From SIG459 sp045631645 (GTDB lineage: Bacteria; Bacillota; Clostridia; Oscillospirales; Oscillospiraceae), in contig JAZQVC010000005.1 of assembly GCA_045631645.1 (NCBI GenBank), positions 1 to 64,000 of the forward strand: DNA of 64,000 bases, given 5' to 3'. The position numbers were made by a program, and so were the translations under genes. Position 1 is the stretch's first letter. Each line of letters begins with the position of its first letter. The notes below the pieces were generated by a model. The model saw only the letters and a list, made by a program, of their open reading frames with translations, was not told the DNA's origin and did no database searches. Shown here piece after piece: positions 15,883-23,996 of the stretch.

Positions 15883-16536
15883 ATGATTAAAATTCTTATT
15901 GTCGATGATGAAAAACCCATAAACGATCTAATCGAAATGAATCTCAGCGAGGCAGGGTATAACTGCACCTGCGTTTATGACGGCATTGCTGCATGCGATT
16001 GCATAGAAAAAGAAAGATTTGACCTTGTGCTTCTTGATATTATGCTTCCGGGTGCGGACGGTTATGAGGTGCTTGATTATATCAAACCCCTCAACATTCC
16101 CGTGATATTCCTTACGGCAAAAGGCAGCACAGAAGATAAAGTTAAGGGGCTCAAACTCGGCGCTGATGATTATCTTACAAAACCTTTTGAAATTGTTGAG
16201 TTGCTGGCTAGAGTTGAAAGTATTCTCAGACGCGCAGGAAAAACCCAGAACGAAATTGAAGTTGGGGATATTATAATTGACACCCGCTCACGCTCTGTTC
16301 GCAGGGGAAGCAAAGAAATCCCGCTCACAATGAAGGAATTTGAGCTTCTTCTCTTGTTCGCTCGCAATAAAAACATTGCCTTGTTCCGAGAAACTCTTTA
16401 TGAAAATGTATGGGGCAGTGACTTCATGGGTGACAGCAGAACCGTTGACCTTCATGTTCAAAGGCTGAGAAAAAAACTACATTGGGAAGAAAAGATAAAG
16501 GCCATCTACAAAGTTGGCTACCGCCTGGAGGTATAA
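15883..16536 (+). CDS. OmpR-type response regulator
   Basis: About 217 residues. The receiver domain has the acidic pair DDE (about residues 8-10), the phosphorylated Asp in LVLLDIMLPG (about 51), the Thr in FLTAKG and the Lys in DDYLTKPF. The C-terminal winged helix ends in SRTVDLHVQRLRKKL. The start at ATG 15883 has GGAG 8 bases upstream; an earlier GTG overlaps that site. It is followed 7 bases later by its histidine kinase. Confidence 0.93.
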   Translation: MIKILIVDDEKPINDLIEMNLSEAGYNCTCVYDGIAACDCIEKERFDLVLLDIMLPGADGYEVLDYIKPLNIPVIFLTAKGSTEDKVKGLKLGADDYLTKPFEIVELLARVESILRRAGKTQNEIEVGDIIIDTRSRSVRRGSKEIPLTMKEFELLLLFARNKNIALFRETLYENVWGSDFMGDSRTVDLHVQRLRKKLHWEEKIKAIYKVGYRLEV

Positions 16537-16543
16537 GGCAGTA

Positions 16544-17485
16544 ATGAAAAAATCCTTAAAAACATTTTTCTCTGCCGCTATTGTTATCATGGCAGTTCTT
16601 TGCATTGGAGCATGTATTGTTGTCAATACATGCCCCAATGCGCTGAATTTTTATGGTATATACATAGTTTTCCTTATTGTATCCACAGCCATAGGAAGTC
16701 TTATAGTTACATTCCTTGTCTGGTATTTTTCTGATAAGGATTATAACGAAATCCGCATGAGCAGAGCGCGCATAAGGGAATTGGAGCAATCTATAAGTAA
16801 TCTTGAAGATGTTGCCAACCGAAGAGAAGAGTTTATTGCCAGTTTTGCTCATGAACTTAAAACACCTCTCACCGCTATCATCGGATATGCTGACATGCTT
16901 CGAAGCAAGGAAATGACACCAAAAACAAGGTTCACTGCGGCCGGCTATATTTTTTCCGAGGGAAAGCGCCTGGAGGCTCTCTCCCTAAAACTTATGGATA
17001 TAATCGTTGCTGGAAAACAGGGATTCGAACTTAAAAAATATGAAATAGGATATTTTATTCGTTCCATTGCCGCAGTTACGGTTCCATCCTTATCCTCCGA
17101 CGGCATGACCTTGGATCTGCGTTGGGAGCCCGGTGAAATTAATGTTGAACCTGATTTGTTTAAGACGCTCATGATCAACCTTGTTGATAATGCTAGAAAG
17201 GCAAGCAAGAAAAATGATACCATAGAACTATTTGGTAAGGTTGAAAATGGCGGCTATGCCCTTTATGTCAAAGACCACGGTCGTGGGATGAAAAAAGAGG
17301 AATTGAGCAAAATCACAGAACCCTTTTACATGATTGATAAGTCAAGATCCCGTGCTCAAAACGGTGCAGGGCTTGGCCTTGCTCTTTGTCAGCGAATTGC
17401 GGAGCTTCATGGTACAAAGCTTGAATATGACAGTGCACCGGGAGCAGGCACAACAGTGCGTATTTTTCTTAAAGGAGAGAATTGA
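16544..17485 (+). CDS. Sensor histidine kinase
   Basis: About 313 residues: two membrane helices (about residues 8-30 and 40-65) with only a few residues between, so no large external sensor; then a short coiled segment, the phospho-accepting His in FAHELKTPLTAIIGYADML, and an HATPase domain with N-box LMINLVDNARKAS, G1 VKDHGRGM and G2 GAGLGLALCQ. The lack of an external domain suggests intramembrane sensing. Start ATG 16544 is set by GGAGG 13 bases upstream. Confidence 0.92.
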   Translation: MKKSLKTFFSAAIVIMAVLCIGACIVVNTCPNALNFYGIYIVFLIVSTAIGSLIVTFLVWYFSDKDYNEIRMSRARIRELEQSISNLEDVANRREEFIASFAHELKTPLTAIIGYADMLRSKEMTPKTRFTAAGYIFSEGKRLEALSLKLMDIIVAGKQGFELKKYEIGYFIRSIAAVTVPSLSSDGMTLDLRWEPGEINVEPDLFKTLMINLVDNARKASKKNDTIELFGKVENGGYALYVKDHGRGMKKEELSKITEPFYMIDKSRSRAQNGAGLGLALCQRIAELHGTKLEYDSAPGAGTTVRIFLKGEN

Positions 17486-17488
17486 GAA

Positions 17489-18193
17489 ATGATCACAAAG
17501 CTAAAACAATTCAGAGATTCTCTTTCTGAAAATACAAAAAAATATGTGTACATTGGAACTGCGCTCCTTGTTTTTTTGATAAGTTGCTTTTTGCCCCTTG
17601 CTTTCAGCGACGGTACCGATATGGAGGCCGAAAGAGATAGCGAAAACGCTGCTCTTTTTGTTAAATTTATAAATAATGAAAAATATGTCCGCACTAAGAT
17701 AGACAAGAAACCCAGCAACAGCAAGGTCAATGCCTGTGAAGAGATATTTAACGATATTCTCGCCGAGTATATCATAGACGATTCCTCAAGAAAGACTATA
17801 AATGAGGGAGCAGAATTTATAACTGTTTCTTTCGAGGGAAAGAGCATAGATCTTTGCAGAATGTGGCTTCAGGACCAGGGAGACTGGACCAACTGGGTGG
17901 ATGTGTATATGGATGCAAATACAGGCTTCATTTATCATCTTTATGTAAGCAGCATTTGTGTTTACAACAACGATAAATACACAAACGCTCTTGAAGTCCA
18001 TCCTGATTGCAAAACTATTGCTTCACGTATTGCAGATGAATATGGTTATAATTTGGAAATTGTAAACTGGTCCGGAAAAAGCGAAGACAGTGCAAAAATA
18101 TTTACCAGACTTGGGGGAGACGCTCTTGTCTGGAACGTAAGTTGTTCATATCATCCTGCGTCTTTGATTGATATAAAAATATCTGTAGCATAA
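17489..18193 (+). CDS. Membrane-anchored protein of unknown function
   Basis: A 234-residue protein, 3 bases after the histidine kinase stop, with AAAGGAGAG upstream. An N-terminal helix at about residues 18-40 anchors it; the remainder is probably extracytoplasmic and has two Trp-rich segments (DQGDWTNWVDVYMDANTGF) resembling the beta-hairpins of PepSY-like or sporulation-associated small domains, but I do not recognise the family. Its tight linkage to the kinase suggests an accessory or target of this two-component system. Confidence 0.75.
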   Translation: MITKLKQFRDSLSENTKKYVYIGTALLVFLISCFLPLAFSDGTDMEAERDSENAALFVKFINNEKYVRTKIDKKPSNSKVNACEEIFNDILAEYIIDDSSRKTINEGAEFITVSFEGKSIDLCRMWLQDQGDWTNWVDVYMDANTGFIYHLYVSSICVYNNDKYTNALEVHPDCKTIASRIADEYGYNLEIVNWSGKSEDSAKIFTRLGGDALVWNVSCSYHPASLIDIKISVA

Positions 18194-18259
18194 TTTACTC
18201 GAAAAGTGGGATTTTTCGCTATGAAATTCGCGCATTTCCACGCCTTTGTGGAGAAAAGC

Positions 18260-18288
18260 TTGCATTTCGAAAGTGTTTATGATATTAT
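18260..18288 (+). promoter_or_regulatory. Promoter of the first VanY-like gene
   Basis: TTGCAT and TATTAT with a 17-base spacer and TGA just before the -10 (TGATATTAT). The ATG follows about 73 bases later. Confidence 0.55.
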
Positions 18289-18361
18289 ATCGGGCGTTGG
18301 AATTTTAGCATTATAATTTAATCAAATTAATTAATAAATTTTTCGAGAGGAGGTACTGAAT

Positions 18362-19180
18362 ATGAAGAAACATAAGTGGCGCATTTTGCTTCTTGTGCTT
18401 GTTGTCGTATTGCTTTCTATTATAAGCTCCAGAGTATCTCCGTCTCTTCCCGAACCCGGCGATACATCGATCAGCGCTCCGGACAATATTAATAATCCGT
18501 CTGCTTCGCCCTCAGTTCCTGATGATGTTCAACTCCCCGAGGTAAGTCCTTCCGATGCTCCTCAGGAATCTGAACCACCTAAACTTAACTTGCCTGATAT
18601 TTCCATTCATGAATGGAACCTTAAGCTTGTTAATAACAAAAATATTCTGCCTGAATCTTTTACCCCTGATGTCAGTGCAATTATGAACGGGCAGTATTTT
18701 GATTCCAGAGCTGTTGATGCGCTTAACGCAATGCTTGATGGCGCAACTAAAAACGGATATAATTCCTATGTAAGCACTGCCTACAGACCCTACTCTACTC
18801 AAGCATATATTTTCTTCGGAAAAGCAAGCCAGATCGCTTGGGGCGGTGAAGTGGAATACTCAGAAGCGGAAATTATGGCAAGAGAACTTGTCGCCTATCC
18901 CGGCACCAGTGAGCATCAGCTGGGTCTTGCCGTTGACATTGTTGACTCTTCTGAAACTTATCTCGTTGCCGAAGATGTTGAGAATATGCCTTTGCTCCTC
19001 TGGCTCAAGAGCCATTGTCATGAGTATGGTTTTATTCTGCGTTATCCCAAGGATAAACAGGATATAACCGGTTGGTATGAACCTTGGCACTTCCGCTATG
19101 TGGGATTGGATGCCGCCAAATTTATGGTGGAGAACAACCTTTGCCTTGAAGAGTTTGTTGACCTTTACACTGCTAATTGA
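18362..19180 (+). CDS. D-alanyl-D-alanine carboxypeptidase, VanY/M15B family (copy 1)
   Basis: A 272-residue exported zinc peptidase that would trim terminal D-Ala from peptidoglycan stem peptides. One N-terminal hydrophobic segment (residues 6-24) anchors or exports it, followed by a Pro/Ser-rich linker to about residue 75. The catalytic domain has YRPYSTQ, the zinc motif GTSEHQLGLAVDI (His and Asp), and EPWHFRYVG with the second zinc His. GAGGAGG precedes the ATG. A near neighbour of the same family follows at 19234. Confidence 0.9.
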   Translation: MKKHKWRILLLVLVVVLLSIISSRVSPSLPEPGDTSISAPDNINNPSASPSVPDDVQLPEVSPSDAPQESEPPKLNLPDISIHEWNLKLVNNKNILPESFTPDVSAIMNGQYFDSRAVDALNAMLDGATKNGYNSYVSTAYRPYSTQAYIFFGKASQIAWGGEVEYSEAEIMARELVAYPGTSEHQLGLAVDIVDSSETYLVAEDVENMPLLLWLKSHCHEYGFILRYPKDKQDITGWYEPWHFRYVGLDAAKFMVENNLCLEEFVDLYTAN

Positions 19181-19190
19181 TTATATCTAT

Positions 19191-19213
19191 TCAGGCGCAC
19201 ATTGTGCGCCTGA
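19191..19213 (+). terminator. Hairpin between the two VanY-like genes
   Basis: TCAGGCGCAC pairs perfectly with GTGCGCCTGA. There is no T-run, so it may be an mRNA-stabilising or attenuating structure in a two-gene transcript. Confidence 0.4.
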
Positions 19214-19233
19214 AATCATAAGAAGGCTTTATT

Positions 19234-20034
19234 ATGAAAAAACAATCTTTAGTTCTGATAATACTTGTTATCATTCTTGCTGCCGTCACAGTTATTCATC
19301 ACACAGCAAAAGAACCTGTTGAGGACATTTCTATCTCCACTCCGGATACTCCCGGTGCGAGTACTCCCGAGATTAGTGATGTGCCGCTCACTCCCAATGT
19401 TGATATTCAGATGCCTGAATCAACTCCTACTCCTACGCCTGAACCTACACCGACTCCCACTCCCGAACCTTACGCTGATAAACCCGATATTGATATCACC
19501 AGCTGGGAATATGTTCTTGTAAACTCCGAAAACAACATATCCGACTATATTCCTGAGCTTTCTGTTATAGAAGGAGTCCAATCTTTTGACTCTCGCGCAG
19601 TTAAATATCTTGAAGATTTTATTGCTGCTGCAAGAAGCGAAGGACTTTCCGTATATCTTAGTTCCACATACAGAAGTTATAACGAACAGAGTTATCTTTA
19701 CGACAGAAAGGTAAGTCAATACGGAGACCCTGCCATTGCTGCAACAATCGTTGCACCTCCCGGAACAAGCGAGCACCAAACCGGACTTTGCGCAGATATA
19801 ACCGACATATACTATGCCTCCAAGGACAGAAGCCTTGAGAATACAGCACTGTTCAAATGGATGAAAGCTCACTGCCATGAATACGGTTTCATTCTGCGTT
19901 ATCCGGACGGAAAACAGGATATAACCGGTATAATTTATGAACCCTGGCATTTCCGCTATGTTGGACACGAAGTTGCAACATATATCATGGAAAATGATCT
20001 CACTCTTGAACAATTCCACGAGCTTTATAAATAA
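19234..20034 (+). CDS. D-alanyl-D-alanine carboxypeptidase, VanY/M15B family (copy 2)
   Basis: A 266-residue paralogue of the preceding gene with the same plan: N-terminal hydrophobic helix (about residues 5-22), low-complexity linker, then the peptidase domain (STYRSYNEQ, GTSEHQTGLCADI, EPWHFRYVG). The linker holds a short Thr-Pro-rich repeat (TPTPTPEPTPTPTPEP, about residues 65-80), the same type as the much longer repeat in the SpoIID protein at 53962. The HCHEYGFILRYP-type block is almost the same in both copies, so this is a tandem duplication. Confidence 0.9.
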   Translation: MKKQSLVLIILVIILAAVTVIHHTAKEPVEDISISTPDTPGASTPEISDVPLTPNVDIQMPESTPTPTPEPTPTPTPEPYADKPDIDITSWEYVLVNSENNISDYIPELSVIEGVQSFDSRAVKYLEDFIAAARSEGLSVYLSSTYRSYNEQSYLYDRKVSQYGDPAIAATIVAPPGTSEHQTGLCADITDIYYASKDRSLENTALFKWMKAHCHEYGFILRYPDGKQDITGIIYEPWHFRYVGHEVATYIMENDLTLEQFHELYK

Positions 20035-20073
20035 TATAATGCCCCGATGAAGCCATCGGGGCATTATATTATT
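20031..20073 (+). terminator. Terminator of the VanY-like pair
   Basis: ATAATGCCCCGATG pairs with CATCGGGGCATTAT, followed by ATTATTT. Confidence 0.85.
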
Positions 20074-20077
20074 TATG

Positions 20078-20106
20078 TTGAAATTGAGATGCTAAAGATG
20101 TATAAT
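20078..20106 (+). promoter_or_regulatory. Promoter of the sirtuin operon
   Basis: TTGAAA and TATAAT with a 17-base spacer, 32 bases before the TTG start. Confidence 0.7.
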
Positions 20107-20138
20107 TTATAAGTGATATTTTGGGGAGGGTATGCAAT

Positions 20139-20855
20139 TTGAATAATGATATTGCTAAACTCAAAAATATCATCGATGATAGCGATAATATTGTATTTTT
20201 TGGAGGCGCAGGTGTAAGTACCGAAAGCGGAATTGCTGATTTTCGCAGTGTAGACGGCTTATATAATCAAAAGTACCGTTTCCCTCCGGAAGAGATATTA
20301 AGCCATAGCTTCTTTACAAATTTTCCTGAGGAATATTATCGATTTCATCACGAAAAACTTCGCATTGGAGATGCCAAGCCTAATCCTGCTCATATTAAGC
20401 TGGCCGAATTAGAGAGGCTTGGAAAGCTTAAAGCTGTCATCACGCAAAATATTGATGGTCTTCATCAGGCTGCAGGCAGCAAAAATGTTATAGAGCTTCA
20501 TGGATCCTTATTGCGCGCATATTGCTCAAAATGCGGTAAGCCTCATCACTATGAAAAAATAAATTCCGTAAACGATGTGCCCATTTGCGAATGCGGAGGC
20601 ATAATTCGTCCTGATATAGTATTTTATGAAGAACCGCTTGACCAGGATGTTATATCTGCAGCTGTACATTATATTCGTAATGCCGATGTTCTTATTATTG
20701 GCGGAACGAGTTTGGTTGTTTATCCTGCTGCATCATTGATACATTATTTTCGAGGCAGCAAGCTTGTTCTTATAAATCGTGATCGTACAAGTCAGGATCA
20801 TTATGCCGACTTGGTTATCAGAGATAAAATCGGAGAGGTGTTTTCTCAAATATGA
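20139..20855 (+). CDS. cobB: NAD-dependent protein deacylase (sirtuin)
   Basis: About 238 residues, a Sir2-family enzyme removing acyl groups from lysines at the cost of NAD. Visible motifs are GGAGVSTESGIADFRS (NAD binding), TQNIDGLHQAAGS, the catalytic His in ELHGS, and the zinc ligands CSKC and CECG. The start TTG at 20139 is 8 bases after GGGGAGGG; the longer frame from 20121 would overlap this site. First gene of an operon with the glycosyltransferase and tmk. Confidence 0.92.
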   Translation: MNNDIAKLKNIIDDSDNIVFFGGAGVSTESGIADFRSVDGLYNQKYRFPPEEILSHSFFTNFPEEYYRFHHEKLRIGDAKPNPAHIKLAELERLGKLKAVITQNIDGLHQAAGSKNVIELHGSLLRAYCSKCGKPHHYEKINSVNDVPICECGGIIRPDIVFYEEPLDQDVISAAVHYIRNADVLIIGGTSLVVYPAASLIHYFRGSKLVLINRDRTSQDHYADLVIRDKIGEVFSQI

Positions 20856-21586
20856 TTAACAAAGAAAAACGCGTTGATATACTGGGGGTTGGCTTTGATA
20901 ATATCTCCAAAGCAAACGCCCTTGAATACATTCTCTCTTTAATGAAAGATCGCAATGCCGAATATATTGTCACGCCCAACCCCGAAATTGTTATGATGGC
21001 AGAAAAAAATGCTTCTCTTGCTTCCGCCATAGAGAATGCATGTCTCGTAATTCCGGATGGCATTGGCATAATGTACGGAGCTAAAATATTGCGTCGACCT
21101 ATCAAAGAAAGAATCCCAGGCATAGACTTTACCTCTGCGCTTTTTGAGCTTATGGCAATGGAAGGTAAGAGTGCCTTTCTGTTTGGAGCTAAGCCCGGAA
21201 TTGCCGAAAAAGCTGCAGAAAATATTTCAGTGCAGTTTCCCGGAATAATCATTTCCGGAACCTGCGACGGATATTTTAGCGACGATACCCCAATCATTGA
21301 AAAAATCAATGCTGCAAAGCCTGATTTTCTTTTGGTTTGTCTCGGATGTCCCAAGCAGGAGCTTTGGATGAAAGCCAATGCACCCAAGCTGGATGTCGGT
21401 GTTATGATTGGCGCGGGCGGCAGTCTTGATGTGTTCTCCGGAGAAGTAGAGCGCGCCCCCTTGGCTTGGAGAAAGCTCGGACTTGAGTGGCTTCACCGAC
21501 TTCTCAGTGACCCGAAGCGTATCAAGAGAATGTTAGTTTTGCCTAAATTTTTATTCGCTGTTATTTTCAGCAGATTCAGAGGTTAA
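20852..21586 (+). CDS. WecG/TagA/CpsF-family glycosyltransferase
   Basis: A 244-residue GT26-type enzyme: TPNPEIVMMAEKN and IPDGIGIMYGAKIL in the N-terminal half, FLFGAKPG, and CLGCPKQELWMKAN, GAGGSLDVFSGE and the basic tail RAPLAWRKLGLEWLHRLLSDPKR. TagA adds ManNAc to lipid-linked GlcNAc in wall teichoic acid linkage synthesis; WecG and CpsF act on related lipid-linked sugars, so the exact donor is uncertain. It overlaps the sirtuin gene by 4 bases (ATGA). Confidence 0.9.
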   Translation: MINKEKRVDILGVGFDNISKANALEYILSLMKDRNAEYIVTPNPEIVMMAEKNASLASAIENACLVIPDGIGIMYGAKILRRPIKERIPGIDFTSALFELMAMEGKSAFLFGAKPGIAEKAAENISVQFPGIIISGTCDGYFSDDTPIIEKINAAKPDFLLVCLGCPKQELWMKANAPKLDVGVMIGAGGSLDVFSGEVERAPLAWRKLGLEWLHRLLSDPKRIKRMLVLPKFLFAVIFSRFRG

Positions 21587-21587
21587 A

Positions 21588-22262
21588 ATGATGCAAGGAA
21601 AGCTTATAGTCATAGAAGGAATTGACGGAAGCGGAAAATCAACCCAATATAAAAAGCTTTGTCAGCGTCTTGAGGATGAAACTATTGACTTCAGAAAAAT
21701 TGTTTTTCCTCGTTATGACAAAGATAGCTCCGCCTTGATAAGAGAATATCTTCGCGGAGATTACGGAACAAAGCCCGATGATGTTAACGCATATGCGTCA
21801 TCTACATTTTTTGCTGTCGACAGATTTGCCTCTTTTAAGACAGATTGGGGCGAGTATTATAACAATGGGGGAGTGATTCTCTCCGACCGTTATACAACTT
21901 CAAACGCTTGTCATCAGGGCAGCAAGCTCCCCGCTGATGAGCGCGCAGATTTTCTCAATTGGCTATATGATTTTGAATTCAGACTCCTTGGTCTTCCTGC
22001 GCCGAACCTTGTAATCTATCTCAACATCGATATTGATGTTTCTAGAAGACAGATGGATGCAAGGCAAAATGCTACCAACACAGAGGCTGACATTCACGAA
22101 AAAGACTTTGAATATCTTTCAAATTCCCTTGAAGCCGGACGTTTTGCTGCTCAGTTATATGGCTGGAAGGTAATCAACTGTGTTATTGATGGAAAAATGA
22201 GAAGTATCGAAGATATTCACGAAGAAATCTATAATACAGTCATCGATTCAATCAAAAACTAA
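21588..22262 (+). CDS. tmk: Thymidylate kinase-like protein
   Basis: A 224-residue P-loop kinase: Walker A IEGIDGSGKSTQ (about residues 9-20), the DR motif FFAVDRFAS (about 82), and DRYTTSNACHQGSK (about 100). These match dTMP kinase, which makes dTDP for DNA synthesis. The sequence is slightly diverged from the classical enzyme (KIVFPRYDKDSS in the substrate loop), a form common in Clostridia. It follows the glycosyltransferase gene at once and ends the operon. Confidence 0.88.
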   Translation: MMQGKLIVIEGIDGSGKSTQYKKLCQRLEDETIDFRKIVFPRYDKDSSALIREYLRGDYGTKPDDVNAYASSTFFAVDRFASFKTDWGEYYNNGGVILSDRYTTSNACHQGSKLPADERADFLNWLYDFEFRLLGLPAPNLVIYLNIDIDVSRRQMDARQNATNTEADIHEKDFEYLSNSLEAGRFAAQLYGWKVINCVIDGKMRSIEDIHEEIYNTVIDSIKN

Positions 22263-22267
22263 TAGAA

Positions 22268-22290
22268 AAGGGCCCCTTGCGGAGCCCCTA
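22268..22290 (-). terminator. Terminator of the small Cys/Gly-rich gene
   Basis: On the minus strand GGGCTCC-GCAA-GGGGCCC (one mismatch) is followed by TTTTCT. It lies after the small minus gene and could also slow transcription from tmk. Confidence 0.6.
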
Positions 22291-22313
22291 TATATAATTT
22301 ATATTTTTAAGTT

Positions 22314-22439
22314 TCAGCAGCCGCAACCGCAGCCGCCATCATTGCGTCCGTAGGTTCCAGATCCACCGCAGTAGAAGAGGACAATGAGAATGAGGATTAT
22401 CCAAAGGCAGCAGTTGCCATTACCATTATTGAAGCACAT
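22314..22439 (-). CDS. 41-residue Cys/Gly-rich membrane peptide
   Basis: A very small protein: polar start MCFNNGNGNCCLW, one hydrophobic helix (IILILIVLFY), then a Gly/Cys tail ending GGCGCGC. The layout resembles the YjcZ-type sporulation peptides and similar clostridial microproteins, but the match is by composition only. A GAAAGG site lies 8 bases before the ATG and a terminator follows, which supports a real gene. It is divergent from mltG. Confidence 0.65.
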   Translation of the reverse strand: MCFNNGNGNCCLWIILILIVLFYCGGSGTYGRNDGGCGCGC

Positions 22440-22607
22440 ATTATATACCTTTCTCTGCACAAAAATATTCGCAGCCAATTCACCGTGCAGCTGTGATTGC
22501 TGGCCCGAACTTTTCTTTGATGACGGAGCCGGCGCCAACTCCATCTGCAATATATTATGTTTGCAGCCTCGCTGCTGTTACATCTCTTCTTCAAGAAAGG
22601 AGATATC

Positions 22608-23996
22608 ATGATAGAACCTAACACCAACGATAATATTAATGAAACTTCGGAGCCCATCGAGGAAGCTTCTGAAAACATTGATAATATCACACCACAGGAA
22701 ACCGAAAACGCTACCGACATTACAGAGGGAAAAAGTCTTGTTGATATTTTTGCTGAAGCTGATGCTGCCGCAGATAATCCGCCACAGGATGAACCCATCT
22801 ATAATCCCGATATAGGCTATTACGAAGATGAGCTTGAGGAAAGAGATTATCGTCCCATTCGTTTCAGTCGAAGCGGAAGACTCGGATGCCTGGGTGGAAT
22901 TATGTATGCAACATTCATCCTTTGTCTTTCAGTAGCTCTTGCTTGTTTTGCATGGATGGCAGCATGCGATATTCTCGCCCTTAACAAGGGTGATACAAAA
23001 ATGTCGCTTGTAATTAGCGATGAATATTTTAGCGAAGAAGAAGTTGATATCTTCGATGACGAGGGAAATAAAACAGGCACAGAAACCATACTTCTTGCCG
23101 ATATTTCTGCAATATCTCAGCTTTTGAGAGATAGCGGAATTATTGAGTATCCCTGGCTTTTCAAAATTTTTGCTCAGGTATCCAATGCTGACAAGAAAAT
23201 TGATCCGGGAACATACGAGCTCTCCACACGATATGATTATCGCGCCCTTGTTAAAAACCTTCAGCAAACTGCCGGAACAAAGGAAATCAAATCCGGTGTT
23301 ACATTCCCGGAAGGATATACAATGGCTCAGATTTTCAGCAAGCTTGAGTCCGAAGGCATTTGTTCCGCCGCCGATCTCTATGATGCAGCAGCGAACTACC
23401 ACTATGACTTCAGCTTCCTTGATGACAGCACGCTTGGTGATGCAAAAAGACTTGAAGGATTTATTTTCCCGAACACCTACGACTTTTATATCGGAGAATC
23501 TGCAAGCTCTGTAATCAGTAAGTTCCTTAACACCTTCCACAGACAGCTCTATGCAGATATGTATCAGCTCTGCGATAACCTAGGAATTTCGTTTTATGAG
23601 GCCGTTATAATTGCTTCTATGATTGAAAAGGAAGCTGCTAATGACGATGAGCGCCCCATTATCGCTTCTGTTATATACAATAGAATGAGAGCCGGTATCG
23701 CTCTCGGTATAGATGCATCTATCCTTTATGAGCATCCCGAGCACGTCGGTGTTCAGATTCCTGTTGAAATTCTGCAGGAAGATAGCCCCTATAACACTCA
23801 TATAAATACCGGGCTTCCTCCCACACCTATATGCAATCCCGGACTTGCTTCGCTTGAAGCAGCGCTTCACCCCTCCGCAACAGCTTATTACTACTATGCG
23901 CTTGATACCGCAACCGGTACCCACAGATTTTTCCATAATTATAATGACTTTGTAAACTTTACAAACACACAAGACTATGATAACTATACGCCCTGA
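22608..23996 (+). CDS. mltG: Endolytic peptidoglycan transglycosylase MltG
   Basis: About 462 residues. An acidic cytoplasmic N-terminus (about 80 residues) is followed by one membrane helix (LGCLGGIMYATFILCLSVAL, about 90-115) and the extracellular YceG-like domain with PEGYTMAQIF, the catalytic Glu in ASMIEKEAANDDERPIIASVIYNRM (key residues E-K-E-A and R-P), and YNTH..GLPPTPICNPG. MltG cuts nascent glycan strands and sets their length. The start at 22608 has AAAGGAGAT 7 bases upstream. Confidence 0.95.
   Translation: MIEPNTNDNINETSEPIEEASENIDNITPQETENATDITEGKSLVDIFAEADAAADNPPQDEPIYNPDIGYYEDELEERDYRPIRFSRSGRLGCLGGIMYATFILCLSVALACFAWMAACDILALNKGDTKMSLVISDEYFSEEEVDIFDDEGNKTGTETILLADISAISQLLRDSGIIEYPWLFKIFAQVSNADKKIDPGTYELSTRYDYRALVKNLQQTAGTKEIKSGVTFPEGYTMAQIFSKLESEGICSAADLYDAAANYHYDFSFLDDSTLGDAKRLEGFIFPNTYDFYIGESASSVISKFLNTFHRQLYADMYQLCDNLGISFYEAVIIASMIEKEAANDDERPIIASVIYNRMRAGIALGIDASILYEHPEHVGVQIPVEILQEDSPYNTHINTGLPPTPICNPGLASLEAALHPSATAYYYYALDTATGTHRFFHNYNDFVNFTNTQDYDNYTP

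Noticed and set aside
18362..20034. VanY-like pair as a vancomycin-resistance cluster
   Set aside because: No ligase (VanA/B type), VanH or VanX gene nearby; VanY-family peptidases are common wall enzymes in Clostridia.
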